Origin: Fusibacter tunisiensis
Lineage (GTDB): Bacteria > Bacillota > Clostridia > Peptostreptococcales > Acidaminobacteraceae
DNA: 64,000 nucleotides
Assembly: GCF_016908355.1 (NCBI RefSeq)
Contig: NZ_JAFBDT010000005.1
Coordinates: forward strand, 62,001 to 126,000
Reading direction: 5' to 3'
A program made the position numbers and the translations under genes. Below, piece by piece: positions 1 to 9,420 of this stretch (its first letter is position 1; each line of letters begins with the position of its first letter). Below the pieces are notes generated by a model. The model saw nothing but the letters and a program-made list of their open reading frames with translations, did not search any database and had not been told where the DNA came from.

Positions 1-1272
1 CGTAATTATTTCCCCTAAAGAATCAATCTCATCAGCTCCTGTACTGGATTTTTGAGACTGATCTGAGGCACCATTTGCAATCTCTTCAATTGTTTTCGCC
101 ACTTCATCAGCCGCAAGTGCTGACTGCTGGCTCGTTGCCGTAAGCTCTTCAGAAGACGCTGCCACGCTACCTGCATCTTGTGAAATATCAGAAATCAAAA
201 GAATTAAATTCTGACGCATTGCATTTAAGGCTCGTGTGATGACACCAATTTCATCTTCAGAATTCATGTACTTTTCATTGACTGAATTGTCATTGTTCAA
301 ATCATACTCTGATATTTTTATTATATCTCCAGACAAAGCGGTAATCGGCCTTGCAATTGATTTTCCAATAATGACGGCAATGACGATCCCAATTAACAAA
401 AACACAGCAGCAATTATTATCAGTAAAGTGCGCATATTTCTAACTGGTTCTAAAACTTCTTCATCAAACGCTGCATTTAGGACCAGCCATTCCGTTTCCG
501 CAATTGGGGCATACCCTACCACCATTTGAATTCTATCAAGTGTATAATTATCAACGCCTTCACTGGTATTTAGTGCATTTTCAACCATCCTAGCCACTGA
601 TGCGTATGTTTCATCTTCTTTTGCATTATCTAAATAATTCACCTGCTCCATAACATTCTGACGGTCCGGATGGGCTACAATAATTCCTTTTTTATTTACC
701 ATGTAAACAAACCCTTTTTCGCCATATCCCATAGTGTTGGTAATGTCCGCAAGCATGTTTCCATCACCTCTGGCAATTAGAACGCCTACAATTTGTTCAT
801 TTGAAAATATAGGAACAGCATACATTAAAACGGCCTGATTGGTGACTCTGCTAATAATTACATCAGACACATTAGGCGTTCCCTCTAAAGCTTTTTGAAT
901 ATAGCCACGGTCACCAAGTTCTGCTGTATCCCCTGTTAATACATAAGTTGCCAATCCATCTGGGCTAACTACTGCCATATCCAAATAACCGAGTTTTTCA
1001 ATATCAGGTGCTAGAGCATTTTGTTGCATCGTCCATTCCATAGTCTGGACACGTTGTCTATTTGCAAGCTCCTGCAAAACTCTTAAATTGCCATCAACTG
1101 TAATTTTTATTTCTTTCGCCGCTAAATGACTTGTTTCAAGTAAAGAAGCTTCCGCTTGTTCTGTGACAGTATTGGATGAAAAAAAAGTTGCTGTGACCCC
1201 CATACCAACAGTAACCACTATAACCAAAATTCCAATGTACAGTATAATCTTCGTCGCCAATCCTTTACGCAT
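1..1272 (-). CDS. Methyl-accepting chemotaxis protein, 3' end cut by window edge
   Basis: Open from an ATG at 1272 to the window edge (424 codons seen). A chemoreceptor that senses an extracellular ligand and signals to CheA/CheW at the inner membrane face. Residues 1-35 hold a first membrane helix; about 40-270 form an extracellular double-Cache-like domain, with the FVYMVNKKGIIVAHPD segment typical of dCache; a second helix lies near 285-305 (LLIIIAAVFLLIGIVIAVII), followed by a HAMP region. The beginning of the cytoplasmic signalling domain (SVAASSEELTATSQQSA) is visible before the edge. The conserved hairpin tip must lie outside the window. The ligand cannot be predicted. Confidence 0.92.
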   Translation of the reverse strand, partial: MRKGLATKIILYIGILVIVVTVGMGVTATFFSSNTVTEQAEASLLETSHLAAKEIKITVDGNLRVLQELANRQRVQTMEWTMQQNALAPDIEKLGYLDMAVVSPDGLATYVLTGDTAELGDRGYIQKALEGTPNVSDVIISRVTNQAVLMYAVPIFSNEQIVGVLIARGDGNMLADITNTMGYGEKGFVYMVNKKGIIVAHPDRQNVMEQVNYLDNAKEDETYASVARMVENALNTSEGVDNYTLDRIQMVVGYAPIAETEWLVLNAAFDEEVLEPVRNMRTLLIIIAAVFLLIGIVIAVIIGKSIARPITALSGDIIKISEYDLNNDNSVNEKYMNSEDEIGVITRALNAMRQNLILLISDISQDAGSVAASSEELTATSQQSALAADEVAKTIEEIANGASDQSQKSSTGADEIDSLGEIIT

Positions 1273-1345
1273 AAAATCCCCCCTAATATAATTTCGTTAA
1301 GTTATTATCATATGTATACCCGAATGCACCCGAACCTAACCATCT

Positions 1346-1381
1346 GGGGACGGAGGAAAAACGGACCCCTGCCCTGTCCCC
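1346..1381 (+). repeat. REP-like dispersed repeat, copy 1
   Basis: Begins GGGGACGGAGG and ends CCCTGTCCCC, so the ends can pair as an imperfect hairpin. One of nine copies between 1.3 and 16.7 kb. It lies 74 bp upstream of the chemoreceptor start, in a gene-free stretch. Confidence 0.9.
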
Positions 1382-1439
1382 AACTGACATAACATAGTCA
1401 ATTCAACATGGGGACATATTTTCTCAAAATGAAAAAAAT

Positions 1440-1470
1440 GTGGACCAAAACACATATTGTTTTGATCCAC
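1440..1470 (-). terminator. Hairpin with T-run, leftward terminator
   Basis: Arms GTGGACCAAAACA and TGTTTTGATCCAC pair with one G-T mismatch around a 5-base loop. On the minus strand the stem is followed by a run of seven T. It could end transcription coming from the 1730-1993 gene before the chemoreceptor. Confidence 0.6.
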
Positions 1471-1512
1471 ATTCAATCCTAAATCTTCAGCCCATCACAC
1501 CTTTTTCATCTA

Positions 1513-1547
1513 GGGACAGGGTGGGGGTCCATTTTCCCTCCGTCCCC
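1513..1547 (-). repeat. REP-like dispersed repeat, copy 2
   Basis: Inverse orientation to copy 1, preceded on the minus strand by the CGTTT extension seen in most copies. It has small differences from the consensus in its centre. Confidence 0.88.
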
Positions 1548-1556
1548 AAACGAACA

Positions 1557-1592
1557 AAAGCGTAGATCAGAATAAAATCTGACCTACGCTTT
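1557..1592 (-). terminator. Stem-loop downstream of the Mor-like gene
   Basis: A 15-base stem (AAAGCGTAGATCAGA with its complement, one mismatch) and a 6-base loop, followed on the minus strand by TTTTG. It lies 138 bp beyond the stop of the 1730-1993 gene. A perfect 8-base inverted repeat (TTAAACGC/GCGTTTAA) follows at 1601-1620. Apart from these hairpins and repeat copies 1 and 2, I see nothing in the 1273-1729 gap. Confidence 0.5.
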
Positions 1593-1729
1593 AACTTGAT
1601 TTAAACGCGCTAGCGTTTAAGCCACCTCTCAATTTTCAATCTAATCAACCTCCTTTCATAGAAGTATTAACCGGTTAAGTACATTTTCCCATACAGGCCT
1701 TCATTTATCCAGCTAAAACATTTTTTAAC

Positions 1730-1993
1730 TTATTTTTTAGCATAGACAATTTTTTTGATTGCGGCCTCGCTTAAACGATAAAGCTCAGCCAATTCAGAAA
1801 TACTAGATGACTCACCAAAAGATTTTCGAATCCTTGCATTTCTTGCATCAAGTTCTTTTCGAAGTCCTGTGTGATTTCCCCAACCCGCTCTACCGGAGGA
1901 TTTAGGCACATAAATCACCATGCCTTCAGAATACTTTTGTACTTCCTCGAGTAGGTGAGTTGGCAAAATTTCTGCTGCATTTTTGTAATTCAA
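1730..1993 (-). CDS. Mor-type/CD3324-like small HTH protein
   Basis: 87 aa. The N-terminal pattern (NAAEILPTHLLEEVQKY, then MVIYVPK) and the C-terminal helix-turn-helix (SISELAELYRLSEAAIKKIV) match small Firmicute proteins related to the Mor transcription activator family. Probably a DNA-binding regulator, target unknown. The SD (AAGGAGG) is about 13 bases from the ATG, longer than usual. It has its own promoter at 2090-2119 and is monocistronic. Confidence 0.7.
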   Translation of the reverse strand: MNYKNAAEILPTHLLEEVQKYSEGMVIYVPKSSGRAGWGNHTGLRKELDARNARIRKSFGESSSISELAELYRLSEAAIKKIVYAKK

Positions 1994-2089
1994 AATAATT
2001 TGCCTCCTTCATAATTGTAAATGTATACAATTTCTCACCTCCTTAAAGTATTTTCATGACGCAACTGAAAAACGTCTTGAATTAATGGT

Positions 2090-2119
2090 AATATAACCTA
2101 ATTGGCTTATATTTGTCAA
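2090..2119 (-). promoter_or_regulatory. Sigma-A-type promoter for the Mor-like gene
   Basis: On the minus strand a perfect TTGACA (2114-2119) is followed after 18 bases by TATATT (2090-2095). An inverted repeat ATTGTA/TACAAT at 2014-2031 lies in the leader and could be an operator. Confidence 0.6.
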
Positions 2120-2133
2120 CTTTTATCCATCCA

Positions 2134-2168
2134 GGGACAGGTCAGGGGTCCGTTTTTCCTCCGTCCCC
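2134..2168 (-). repeat. REP-like repeat, copy 3, overlapping the tetR stop
   Basis: The copy runs into the 3' end of the TetR gene. The gene's last codons and its TGA stop (GGACCCCTGA) are repeat sequence. Confidence 0.92.
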
Positions 2169-2717
2169 AAACGAGGAAATTAATAAATTCGTTAAATCAC
2201 ACGGCGATTTACTGCGTCCATTTTTTATCCAATAATTCAAAGTTTCTACTAAAATAACTGCACCTATTCTCTTTACATACATTGAATCTATCTTTTCAAG
2301 CCTATTGAGCCTGCTGTCATCGAAATTCTCAGAAACATCCATTTCTAACAATTTAGAATATAACCATTGAACGCGATCAATTCGAATTAAACAATCCACC
2401 AATTCATAATGTTTTGTCCAAAACTCTATAGAGACCTCCATCAAATTTAAAGGAAATGGCAAATTAAAATTACCTGCTGAAGAAAAGTCCATAAGGCATC
2501 TACTGTAAGAGACAATTTCCTGATCAATAGCTTCCAAGAGTATTTCGTCAATACGCTGATAATGCCTATAAAAAGTAGATCTGGAGACCCCTGCTTTTTT
2601 CGCAAGTTTTTCTACAGCAATTTTGTCATATGATTTGACTTGGACCATTTCCAACAATGCACAATACAATTTTTCTTTAGACTTATTTTTAAAATTTGGT
2701 TTGCCTGTATGGTACAA
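2142..2717 (-). CDS. TetR/AcrR family transcriptional regulator
   Basis: About 191 aa from a TTG start at 2717, chosen because GGAGGG lies 4 bases upstream; an open frame reaches 2729. An N-terminal TetR helix-turn-helix is clear (VEKLAKKAGVSRSTFYRHY); the rest is a helical ligand-binding/dimerisation domain of unknown inducer. The final residues FGDGGKTDP are encoded by a dispersed repeat (copy 3), so the original C-terminus has been replaced or extended. It is transcribed away from the chemoreceptor at 2819, with about 100 bp between them. It may repress that gene, but this is only inferred from the arrangement. Confidence 0.85.
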   Translation of the reverse strand: MYHTGKPNFKNKSKEKLYCALLEMVQVKSYDKIAVEKLAKKAGVSRSTFYRHYQRIDEILLEAIDQEIVSYSRCLMDFSSAGNFNLPFPLNLMEVSIEFWTKHYELVDCLIRIDRVQWLYSKLLEMDVSENFDDSRLNRLEKIDSMYVKRIGAVILVETLNYWIKNGRSKSPCDLTNLLISSFGDGGKTDP

Positions 2718-2818
2718 TTTTCCCTCCAATGTCCCAATTCAATATATTTGTATTGACCACGCCTAATCCTTATTATACCATTATCATTAAATTCTAACAA
2801 TTAAAGAAAGGGATAACT

Positions 2819-4543
2819 ATGAAAATGAAAAAACGTAAAAAACTGGGGCGACAAATTTCAAAACGCGTTTTTCTAGCACTGCTTATTGTCTTTATTATTG
2901 GGGGCGTATTGATTACATCCCTTATTTTTGACAAAGTCTCTTCTTTTGCAGACTCAACCTTTGATACCGTTGGTACCAGCCTTCAAAAGAGCATTGAAGG
3001 ATTTGAAGTTTCTACATTCCTAGACGGTGAGAAAGAAATGAACCACTATAACCGACTTGTTTCAGATATGGATCAGCTACAAAAAAATATTCAATTTTTT
3101 TCAGACCGTCTTTTATTTATAACCCAGTCCAATGAGAACCTTGTCTATATCCATGGTCTTGAGGGAGATAAAATATATACTGCTGGAACCATTGTTGAAA
3201 ATCCTGAGGCCGATTTACTCAATGTTTTTGCAACCGGTGAAGCCTATAAATCAGAAATTAACCTTAAGACTATTTTGTCACGTGAACCCATGGACTTTTA
3301 TTTGCCTATAAGAGATGCCTCTGGAAAAATCGTAGCAATCCACATGACAATTAAATCAGAGTTGATTCTTCTATTGCTTGGGCTCATTTTAGGCGTTCTC
3401 ATACTTACACTTGGCGTCATTTTATTCACCGTAAACATTACCGTCGGCCTGGTAATTGCCTCTGAAATGAGACAAATGTCAGAACTGGTTGATCGTGTAA
3501 AAGAAATTTCCAACCTCGAAGGAGACCTTACTAAAAGAATCAAGTTGAAAAGTAATAACGAAATCGGTGAAATGGCTGATCATATCAATGCATTGCTTGA
3601 AACCATCCAAAACTTAATGATTACAATTCGAGATTCTTCAATTTTTTTAAATACAAGTACATCTGATTTCACCCGCTCGATGGGTCTAGCAGAAGAATTG
3701 ACCTCAATTATTGAAACTTCTGTTACCGAAAATCAAGTCGGAATTGTCAAACGTTCAGAATCCATTGAACATATGAACTCTAATATCCAGACGATTAATC
3801 AAACTGTATCAAGTGTCGCCTTAAAAACGCAAAATTTGAGTAAAATAGCTGAAAATACAAATGATGAAGTCAATAATGGAAAAGAGTTAATGTCTAGCAT
3901 GCGAAGTTTTGTGATGTCATCAATCCAACAAGTTACTGATACAGGGGAAAAAGTATCAACTTTAGAAAATAAATCAGAAGAGATTGGCAAAATAGTAGAA
4001 AGCATAAGAGGGGTCGCAAATCAGACAAACCTACTTGCTTTAAATGCCTCTATCGAAGCAGCACGAGCGGGTGAACATGGTAAAGGTTTTTCAGTTGTTG
4101 CAGAAGAGGTACGTAAGCTCGCGGAAGAAACGGCTCTTCAAGCAAATTCAATAGAAGCCATCATCAAGAGTATCCAGTCTCAAGTTAGCGAAACACAAAA
4201 TTCAATGTCCTCAACACTCTCAATAATTAATCAAGAGGGCGATATGGTTCAAACACTCGAAAAACAGTATAGTAATATTATTGAGGCCATTATCAACGTC
4301 GCAAAAATGATTAAATCCGTAGAAAATGCCACTGAAGAAATTCAGCAGCAAAGTATAGAAGTGACTGATGAAATGGATAATCTTAAAGGTTATTTTTCAG
4401 AAAGTGATCAATCCATAGCCTCTATGATGCGTGAAGTCCTTAATCAAAACAAAAACATACAAAGCATGTCCAGTCAAACACATGAATTGTCCAAAATATC
4501 CAAGCAATTAAATCAGTTAATTATTAAACTTAAGTTATCATAA
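2819..4543 (+). CDS. Methyl-accepting chemotaxis protein
   Basis: 574 aa. A membrane helix at about 16-37, a short extracellular domain (40-180) with no recognisable Cache signature, a second helix at about 181-208, HAMP at 210-265, and a complete cytoplasmic signalling domain. The tip is at about 395-435 ([20 protein letters not shown]), the part that contacts CheA and CheW. No C-terminal CheR-binding pentapeptide is visible. RBS is AAAGAAAGGGATAACT before the ATG. Repeat copy 4 starts 10 bases after the stop. It is the only intact receptor among three in the first 6 kb. Confidence 0.95.
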   Translation: MKMKKRKKLGRQISKRVFLALLIVFIIGGVLITSLIFDKVSSFADSTFDTVGTSLQKSIEGFEVSTFLDGEKEMNHYNRLVSDMDQLQKNIQFFSDRLLFITQSNENLVYIHGLEGDKIYTAGTIVENPEADLLNVFATGEAYKSEINLKTILSREPMDFYLPIRDASGKIVAIHMTIKSELILLLLGLILGVLILTLGVILFTVNITVGLVIASEMRQMSELVDRVKEISNLEGDLTKRIKLKSNNEIGEMADHINALLETIQNLMITIRDSSIFLNTSTSDFTRSMGLAEELTSIIETSVTENQVGIVKRSESIEHMNSNIQTINQTVSSVALKTQNLSKIAENTNDEVNNGKELMSSMRSFVMSSIQQVTDTGEKVSTLENKSEEIGKIVESIRGVANQTNLLALNASIEAARAGEHGKGFSVVAEEVRKLAEETALQANSIEAIIKSIQSQVSETQNSMSSTLSIINQEGDMVQTLEKQYSNIIEAIINVAKMIKSVENATEEIQQQSIEVTDEMDNLKGYFSESDQSIASMMREVLNQNKNIQSMSSQTHELSKISKQLNQLIIKLKLS

Positions 4544-4552
4544 TTATCGTTT

Positions 4553-4588
4553 GGGGACGGAGGCAAAACGGACCCTTGCCCTGTCCCC
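4553..4588 (+). repeat. REP-like dispersed repeat, copy 4
   Basis: Directly downstream of a plus-strand gene and oriented with it (TCGTTTGGGGACGG first). It lies between the chemoreceptor stop and the 3' end of the convergent chemoreceptor pseudogene. Confidence 0.9.
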
Positions 4589-4594
4589 AAACGA

Positions 4595-5935
4595 TTAAAT
4601 TTTAAACTTACGGATACTGTTTTGCATTTCTTCAGCCAACTCAGCTAACATTTCACTGGCTCTTGAAATCTCCGTCATTGACCGGGTTTGTTCCTTACTG
4701 ACGCATTTAAAGAAGCCAATACTTCTATCGTCGTCTTAATCTCTTTGGCAATGCCACTGGTTTTTTTAATAACGTCCATTATTTCAACAATTGCATCTTT
4801 GGTCACCTCGATTTTTTTAACCAGTTCTTTCAGTGTATCTATGGATTCAGTCGACGCATTTAAATCCAGTCTATGGGTCTTGTCTTGAACGACTAAGTTT
4901 CCCATCGCATTTACACTTTTAGCTCCTTTTTCAGTGCCTTCAGATTGATTGATTGCCATTTTGAAATGCCATTTATTGCCCTAGACACCTCCTCAGTTGA
5001 TTGTACCGAAACTTGTGTCGTCGCAGTCAATTTTTGAGATGAAGAAGCAAGATGCTTGAATTTTCTAAAATATCATGCATCAGTTGAATCAATCTTCAAA
5101 TCATAATCTGCAATTTTTTCTAGTAAGCCAGTCGTTTAAGTTACTTGATTTAAAATACTGGTCAAAATAATACCTATTAATATCACAGCACATACAAGCC
5201 CAACGGCTATAATTTTAAAATCACGGATGTAAAATCCAACATTTCTGATTCTGGTATATCCACATATACACGCCAATCAGCAGGGTTCCCAATTTCATAT
5301 GCTAGGTCTATGGTTTCATGCTGCACAAATTGATTTGATGTGTATTGTCCGTCGTAGATAAGGCTAAATTTACCAGACTCATAAATTGACAAAGCACCGA
5401 TGTATTCATTGATATAATCAATTGTCATGTCAATCGCTAAAGCTCCTTCTACTTTCCCGTCAACAATAATTGGATATGCAATCGTTACCATTTCAACATC
5501 TGCACCGTCAATTTCCCACACAACAGGTTCATAAACAAAGATATTACCACTGTTATAAGAATCGTAATAAAAAGCGCCATCAACTTCATTTTCAAGCCAA
5601 CCAACTTCTTTTAACCCTACATACGCAACAGAATAACCTTCTCGATAAAAATATGGATTATAGGCCCCTGATGATGTGTAAAGGTTCCCTAACTCAACAT
5701 ATTTTGGACTCTCAAGCCGCATCCATATCCCATAAATAAACTGGTGATTTTATAGTGTTTCATTTAAAAAATCGTTTACTGTACTGGTTGCCACTTTAAG
5801 TTCACTGGTCACATACTTTTCGTTATTTTGAATTTCATTGCTTCTTGCATCTATTATTGATACATGTGTAACCACACTAATTATTAAGGCTACCATAATC
5901 CCCACTACAAGCATTGCTTTTTGATTTATTTTCAT
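4595..5935 (-). pseudogene. Decayed methyl-accepting chemotaxis protein
   Basis: Chemoreceptor pieces occur in order but in different frames. They are an N-terminal membrane helix (5935-5750), an extracellular Cache-like segment (5722-5207), part of the signalling helices (4959-4675), and the normal receptor ending RKFKI with its stop at 4595. Stops and frameshifts separate them. The conserved hairpin tip is missing: the reading passes from LASLNAS straight into distal sequence. It cannot make a working receptor. An IS1595 element sits 47 bp upstream of the old start, so promoter loss may have started the decay. Confidence 0.85.
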
Positions 5936-6077
5936 AAGCCCTCCCCAGTAACCCAGATTTTAAGAACAAACTATTATTTTTTGGCTCTGTTAGACTTCAG
6001 TGTTGTTAATTAGTCCAATAAAAGAGGAATGGGATGTCCATTCCTTTTTCGATTATGCTATGGATTTATTTATAGTA

Positions 6078-6674
6078 CTATTGTAGAATTTCATATTCGA
6101 AATCACCATCATTCAAAATCAATCTAATCGAGTAACCTTTAATCGCTGGATATGGAATCGAACTTCCGCTTTCAATCGTGTTAGTTAGTTCTTCTTGTTC
6201 TTCGGGTGTGAAAGCAATACCATTAACAAGATATTTACTATCATCATTATCATCCATTTTAGATAGTCTTAAAGTAACTATTTTCCTATTCGAAAATAGC
6301 GAATCTTCTTCTAATCGTTCTAATAGTTTTTCTATTATTAATAATTCCTTCTCATCAGTTGCAATATAAACAGGACAATTAAGTTCTTCATATAGTGTAT
6401 TCATATCAAACATATACTGTACTGCAAATCCTCGCCCCACAGCAACATTATATTGCAGACTTTCAATTTCTGCATCCTGCTCCTCAAGTGTTTGATTTAT
6501 TTCATTCTTATTACTTTCCAAAGATTCAATTTTTACATTTAATCCAATGATTTCATTGTTTAGTGTTTCAATTTTGGAATTTAATTCTGAAGTTTCCGCA
6601 TCTTTTTTTTCAGTTGCCTCACACCCAAACAGCGAAAGCGATACAACTAAAAGTATCAGTATAATTCTTTTCAT
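6078..6674 (-). CDS. Coiled-coil lipoprotein, IS1595 passenger
   Basis: 198 aa. A signal peptide with lipobox LFGC (Cys18) predicts a lipid-anchored surface protein. Residues about 25-75 are a heptad-rich coiled coil (repeated ETLNNEIIGLN-type pattern); the C-terminal half (80-198) is a globular domain I do not recognise. The gene lies inside the IS1595 inverted repeats, same strand as the transposase and about 100 bp beyond its stop, so it is cargo rather than a chromosomal gene. RBS AAAAGGGGAATGCAGAT precedes the ATG. Function unknown. Confidence 0.8.
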   Translation of the reverse strand: MKRIILILLVVSLSLFGCEATEKKDAETSELNSKIETLNNEIIGLNVKIESLESNKNEINQTLEEQDAEIESLQYNVAVGRGFAVQYMFDMNTLYEELNCPVYIATDEKELLIIEKLLERLEEDSLFSNRKIVTLRLSKMDDNDDSKYLVNGIAFTPEEQEELTNTIESGSSIPYPAIKGYSIRLILNDGDFEYEILQ

Positions 6675-7056
6675 ATCTGCATTCCCCTTTTTATTAGTTT
6701 AACATATTTATATTCTATTTAGTCATTCCTATGTGATTATAATTAAGTATATTCAAATAAATCAAGTTTTATTCCAATTAAACATAGATTGGTTCTCTAC
6801 TTTTGTATTGTTCTATTCTTGTATCAATTGGCTTAGTTGAACCATTAACAAGTAGTTGCCTTGCTTTGACAATTTCTTTTTCATCAAGGAAAGTTTCTAA
6901 CCACTTGAACCAATGTAAATAGTTAGGCAGATATTTTGTAGCCACACCATTGAAACGGGCTACCCATTTCTTAAACTTACTATGGATACTGTTTACATGT
7001 GAAATATGATAAACACCATTCTTGTGTTTGCCTGATGCTATTTTTATATGTTCGGA

Positions 7057-8394
7057 GGACCTGTCAAGAATTTTGTGTAAAGTTTGATTTAAAATTTTAA
7101 GTGAGCAGCGATTCTGTCAGAAAAAAGGGTCTCTAATTGATTCATGACTTGACCCCAATTTTGGACTGGACGAGTCCATGATTGCTTTATATCCATAGTT
7201 CTTAAGTAAACCAACTTGTATAGAGCCATCTCATTTGGAAAAGCACCTTTACGATCCGTAACTTTTCTTAGCTGATTATGATAACTTTCAATGGTATTGG
7301 TGGTGTATATAATTTTTCTTATCTCACTAGGACACTCAAATAAACGCTCTACAGCGTCCCAATTGTTGCGCCAAACAGCCACTGCTGCAGCAGACTCTGA
7401 CCATTTAAGCTCAAATGCTTCGAACAGGATTACGGCTTCATCCAAACTCACGGCTTTATAAACAGCCTTTATATCTTTGGCGAATTCAGACCATCTTTTT
7501 CGTGCAATATAACGCGTAGAATTGCGCATAAGATGTACGATGCATCTTTGTGTTATGGTATTGGGGAAAACACCTTTGATAGCTTTTTCAAGCCCTGTTA
7601 GACCATCTAGAGAGATAAATAAGATATCTTCAACGCCACGTTGTTTGATTTCCTCGAGGATTTGAAGCCAATAGCGGCTGCTTTCTTCTTCTGAAAGCCA
7701 AAATCCTAGTACGTCTTTCTTGCCCTCTATATCAATCCCGATGATGTTGTACAGCGCCTTTTGCCCTGTACCAGAAGCTGTTTTAACTGGGGTATACATA
7801 GCGTCTACGAATACAAATGGGTAGAATTTCTTTAAAGGCCTATTTCTAAACTCTTGTACCAATGGAACGATTTTATCAGTTACTTTTGAAACGGTTTCGT
7901 GGCTAACTTCAAAACCATAAATGTCCTCAATTGTTGCTGAAATATCACGCTGTGATTGACCTTTTGCATACATTGAAAGGATTTTATCTTCTATCCCTGA
8001 AATATCCTTTTGATGTTTTTGAACCACCTGAGGCTCAAAAGAAGCTTCACGATCTCTTGGGATATTTAGATCAAATTGTCCTAATTGGCTTTTTACCGTT
8101 TTAGCACTTTTTCCATTACGTCTATTTGATGTGTGCTCTATATTATTTTCACTTTTTGAGTAGCCTAGGTGTTCGTCAAGTTCTGCATTTAGCATTGTTT
8201 CAAGCGTTTCAGAGAACATATCTTTTAGTGCTTCTTGAACATCCAATGCATTCTTTAGCTCATAGTTCTGAAACAAATATTCCATTAATTCTTTGGGCGC
8301 TGGATTTCTTTTTCTTTTTGCCATTTGGGACCTCCATTTTGTCTAAGTGAATTATAACTGATTTTTCACTTTACACAAAATATCTTACACCATC
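7057..8394 (-). mobile_element. IS256-family insertion sequence
   Basis: 1338 bp, with imperfect terminal repeats of about 26 bp sharing the inner block ATTTTGTGTAAAG. It is flanked by the 8-bp direct duplication TGTTCGGA (7049-7056 and 8395-8402), the size normal for IS256. One transposase gene fills it, and intact ends and gene suggest it may still be mobile. It landed inside the IS1595 transposase, so it is the younger insertion. Confidence 0.94.
7089..8324 (-). CDS. IS256-family (Mutator-type) transposase
   Basis: 411 aa, the normal length for the family. The DDE acid residues are placed as expected: FVDAMY near 170, SLDGLTG near 238, and the E of TTNTIESYHNQLRK near 345; CIVHLMRNS carries the conserved C/H block. 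The N-terminal part with AELDEHLGYSKSE binds the ends of the element. The gene is uninterrupted and fills the IS. Confidence 0.96.
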   Translation of the reverse strand: MAKRKRNPAPKELMEYLFQNYELKNALDVQEALKDMFSETLETMLNAELDEHLGYSKSENNIEHTSNRRNGKSAKTVKSQLGQFDLNIPRDREASFEPQVVQKHQKDISGIEDKILSMYAKGQSQRDISATIEDIYGFEVSHETVSKVTDKIVPLVQEFRNRPLKKFYPFVFVDAMYTPVKTASGTGQKALYNIIGIDIEGKKDVLGFWLSEEESSRYWLQILEEIKQRGVEDILFISLDGLTGLEKAIKGVFPNTITQRCIVHLMRNSTRYIARKRWSEFAKDIKAVYKAVSLDEAVILFEAFELKWSESAAAVAVWRNNWDAVERLFECPSEIRKIIYTTNTIESYHNQLRKVTDRKGAFPNEMALYKLVYLRTMDIKQSWTRPVQNWGQVMNQLETLFSDRIAAHLKF

Positions 8395-9315
8395 TGTTCG
8401 GAGGCATACTCTTTCAAAAATCTATTGTAACTTGGGTGCGAATCAGTACAGACTAATGATTCCGAATCTAACCTACCTTTGAAAAGACGCTCTAAATCAG
8501 TAGTTTTTATGCGTCCTTTATTAACCATCTCGAAGATAATATTATTTTTTCTATCAATTGCTGTTGCAATGCATATTTGCTCTCTACTGATACCTCTTTT
8601 CTTCACTTGCTTACCTCTTTTTCGAGATTCACGAGGCATTTTAAAGCCACTCTTTTTGTGATTGCCTTTAAAGGATTCAGGCAAGAAAGTTTCATCCATT
8701 TCAACGATACCTGATACTTCGCCAATGCCTTGAAAATTGCGAACAGCGTCAAGAAGTCTATGTCTCATGTAAAATGAGGTCTTAACACTTACATCACAAG
8801 TACGAGCCGATTTACGGATTGAGTAACCCATTATCATACACTTGGCATAGTTAACCCACTTTTCAAGTTTTACATGTGAGTTAGCCATAGGTGTTAAAGT
8901 TAAGTCATTAAATGTTTTACCACAGTCTTTACATCTAAATCTTTGAACATCATTCTTTTTACCATGTTTGATGACTGAAGTACTACCACAATGCAAACAA
9001 GCAACACCATTTGAATAGCGTTGCTCTCTACTGTCGCTATGAATTGATTTTGTTATTGATTTAAATGAAATTAGTTCACTTATATTATTAAATAATTCTT
9101 CAATTTCATAATCACTCAATAACTTAATGTCATAAAATATGCTTTTTGTTGATGGCATGGTAGACTCCTAACGAATGTATGTTCTTTTTAATTATAGAAC
9201 AAGTGTTCTGAGTTGTCAAATAACAACACTAAAGTCTAACAGAGCCTATTTTTTTAATTTCACTCATTTTATAAAATCCAAAATATTATCTTATATTAAA
9301 TATTATGTAAAAATT

Positions 9316-9343
9316 AGAAGGTTAGATTTAACATTAACCTTCT
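9316..9343 (-). terminator. Stem-loop terminator after the aldo/keto reductase gene
   Basis: AGAAGGTTA and TAACCTTCT pair around a 10-base loop and are followed on the minus strand by AATTTTTAC. It lies about 80 bp past the reductase stop, beyond repeat copy 5. Confidence 0.5.
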
Positions 9344-9373
9344 ATGCCTAGAAAAACTTCAATTCTTCACCCA

Positions 9374-9409
9374 GGGGACAGGTCAGGGGTCCGTTTTTCC
9401 TCCGTCCCC
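9374..9409 (-). repeat. REP-like dispersed repeat, copy 5
   Basis: Follows the stop of the aldo/keto reductase gene by about a dozen bases, in the gene's own orientation. Confidence 0.92.
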
Positions 9410-9420
9410 AAACGGAATCC

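Larger units (their letters stand above)
6778..9158 (-). pseudogene. IS1595-family transposase interrupted by IS256
   Basis: The N-terminal part (9158-8395) has a zinc ribbon (CLHCGST..CKDCGKTF) and the start of the DDE nuclease domain (EMDETF, CTDSHPSY). The C-terminal part (7048-6778) continues it, with the HISHVNSIHSKFKKWV block typical of ISXO2-like transposases. Removing the IS256 and one 8-bp duplication rejoins the frame exactly (YASE|HIKIASGKHKNG) into a 344-aa protein. As it stands the N-terminal piece stops three codons into IS256, so it is inactive. Confidence 0.93.
5983..9246 (-). mobile_element. IS1595-family transposon with passenger gene, split by IS256
   Basis: Terminal inverted repeats at 5983-6008 and 9221-9246 begin GGCTCTGTTAGACTT and match at 25 of 26 positions. 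They are flanked by an 8-bp direct duplication TATTTTTT (5975-5982 and 9247-9254), as known for IS1595. Without the nested IS256 and its duplication the element is about 1.9 kb, roughly twice a plain IS1595, because it carries a lipoprotein gene downstream of its transposase. The transposase is interrupted, so the element can no longer move on its own. Confidence 0.93.

Noticed and set aside
236-529. Plus-strand open frame of 97 codons
   Set aside because: Antisense to the clear chemoreceptor frame; no SD and no family pattern.
1601-1620. Perfect palindrome TTAAACGC-GCTA-GCGTTTAA as a terminator
   Set aside because: No T-run follows on either strand; may be an operator or chance.
2740-2755. 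CAATA/TATTG inverted repeat as the TetR operator
   Set aside because: Arms of five A+T-rich bases are too weak to call, although the position between divergent genes is right.
8385-9158. Intact 257-aa IS1595 transposase
   Set aside because: The frame runs into IS256 and lacks its C-terminal part, which is found at 6778-7048.
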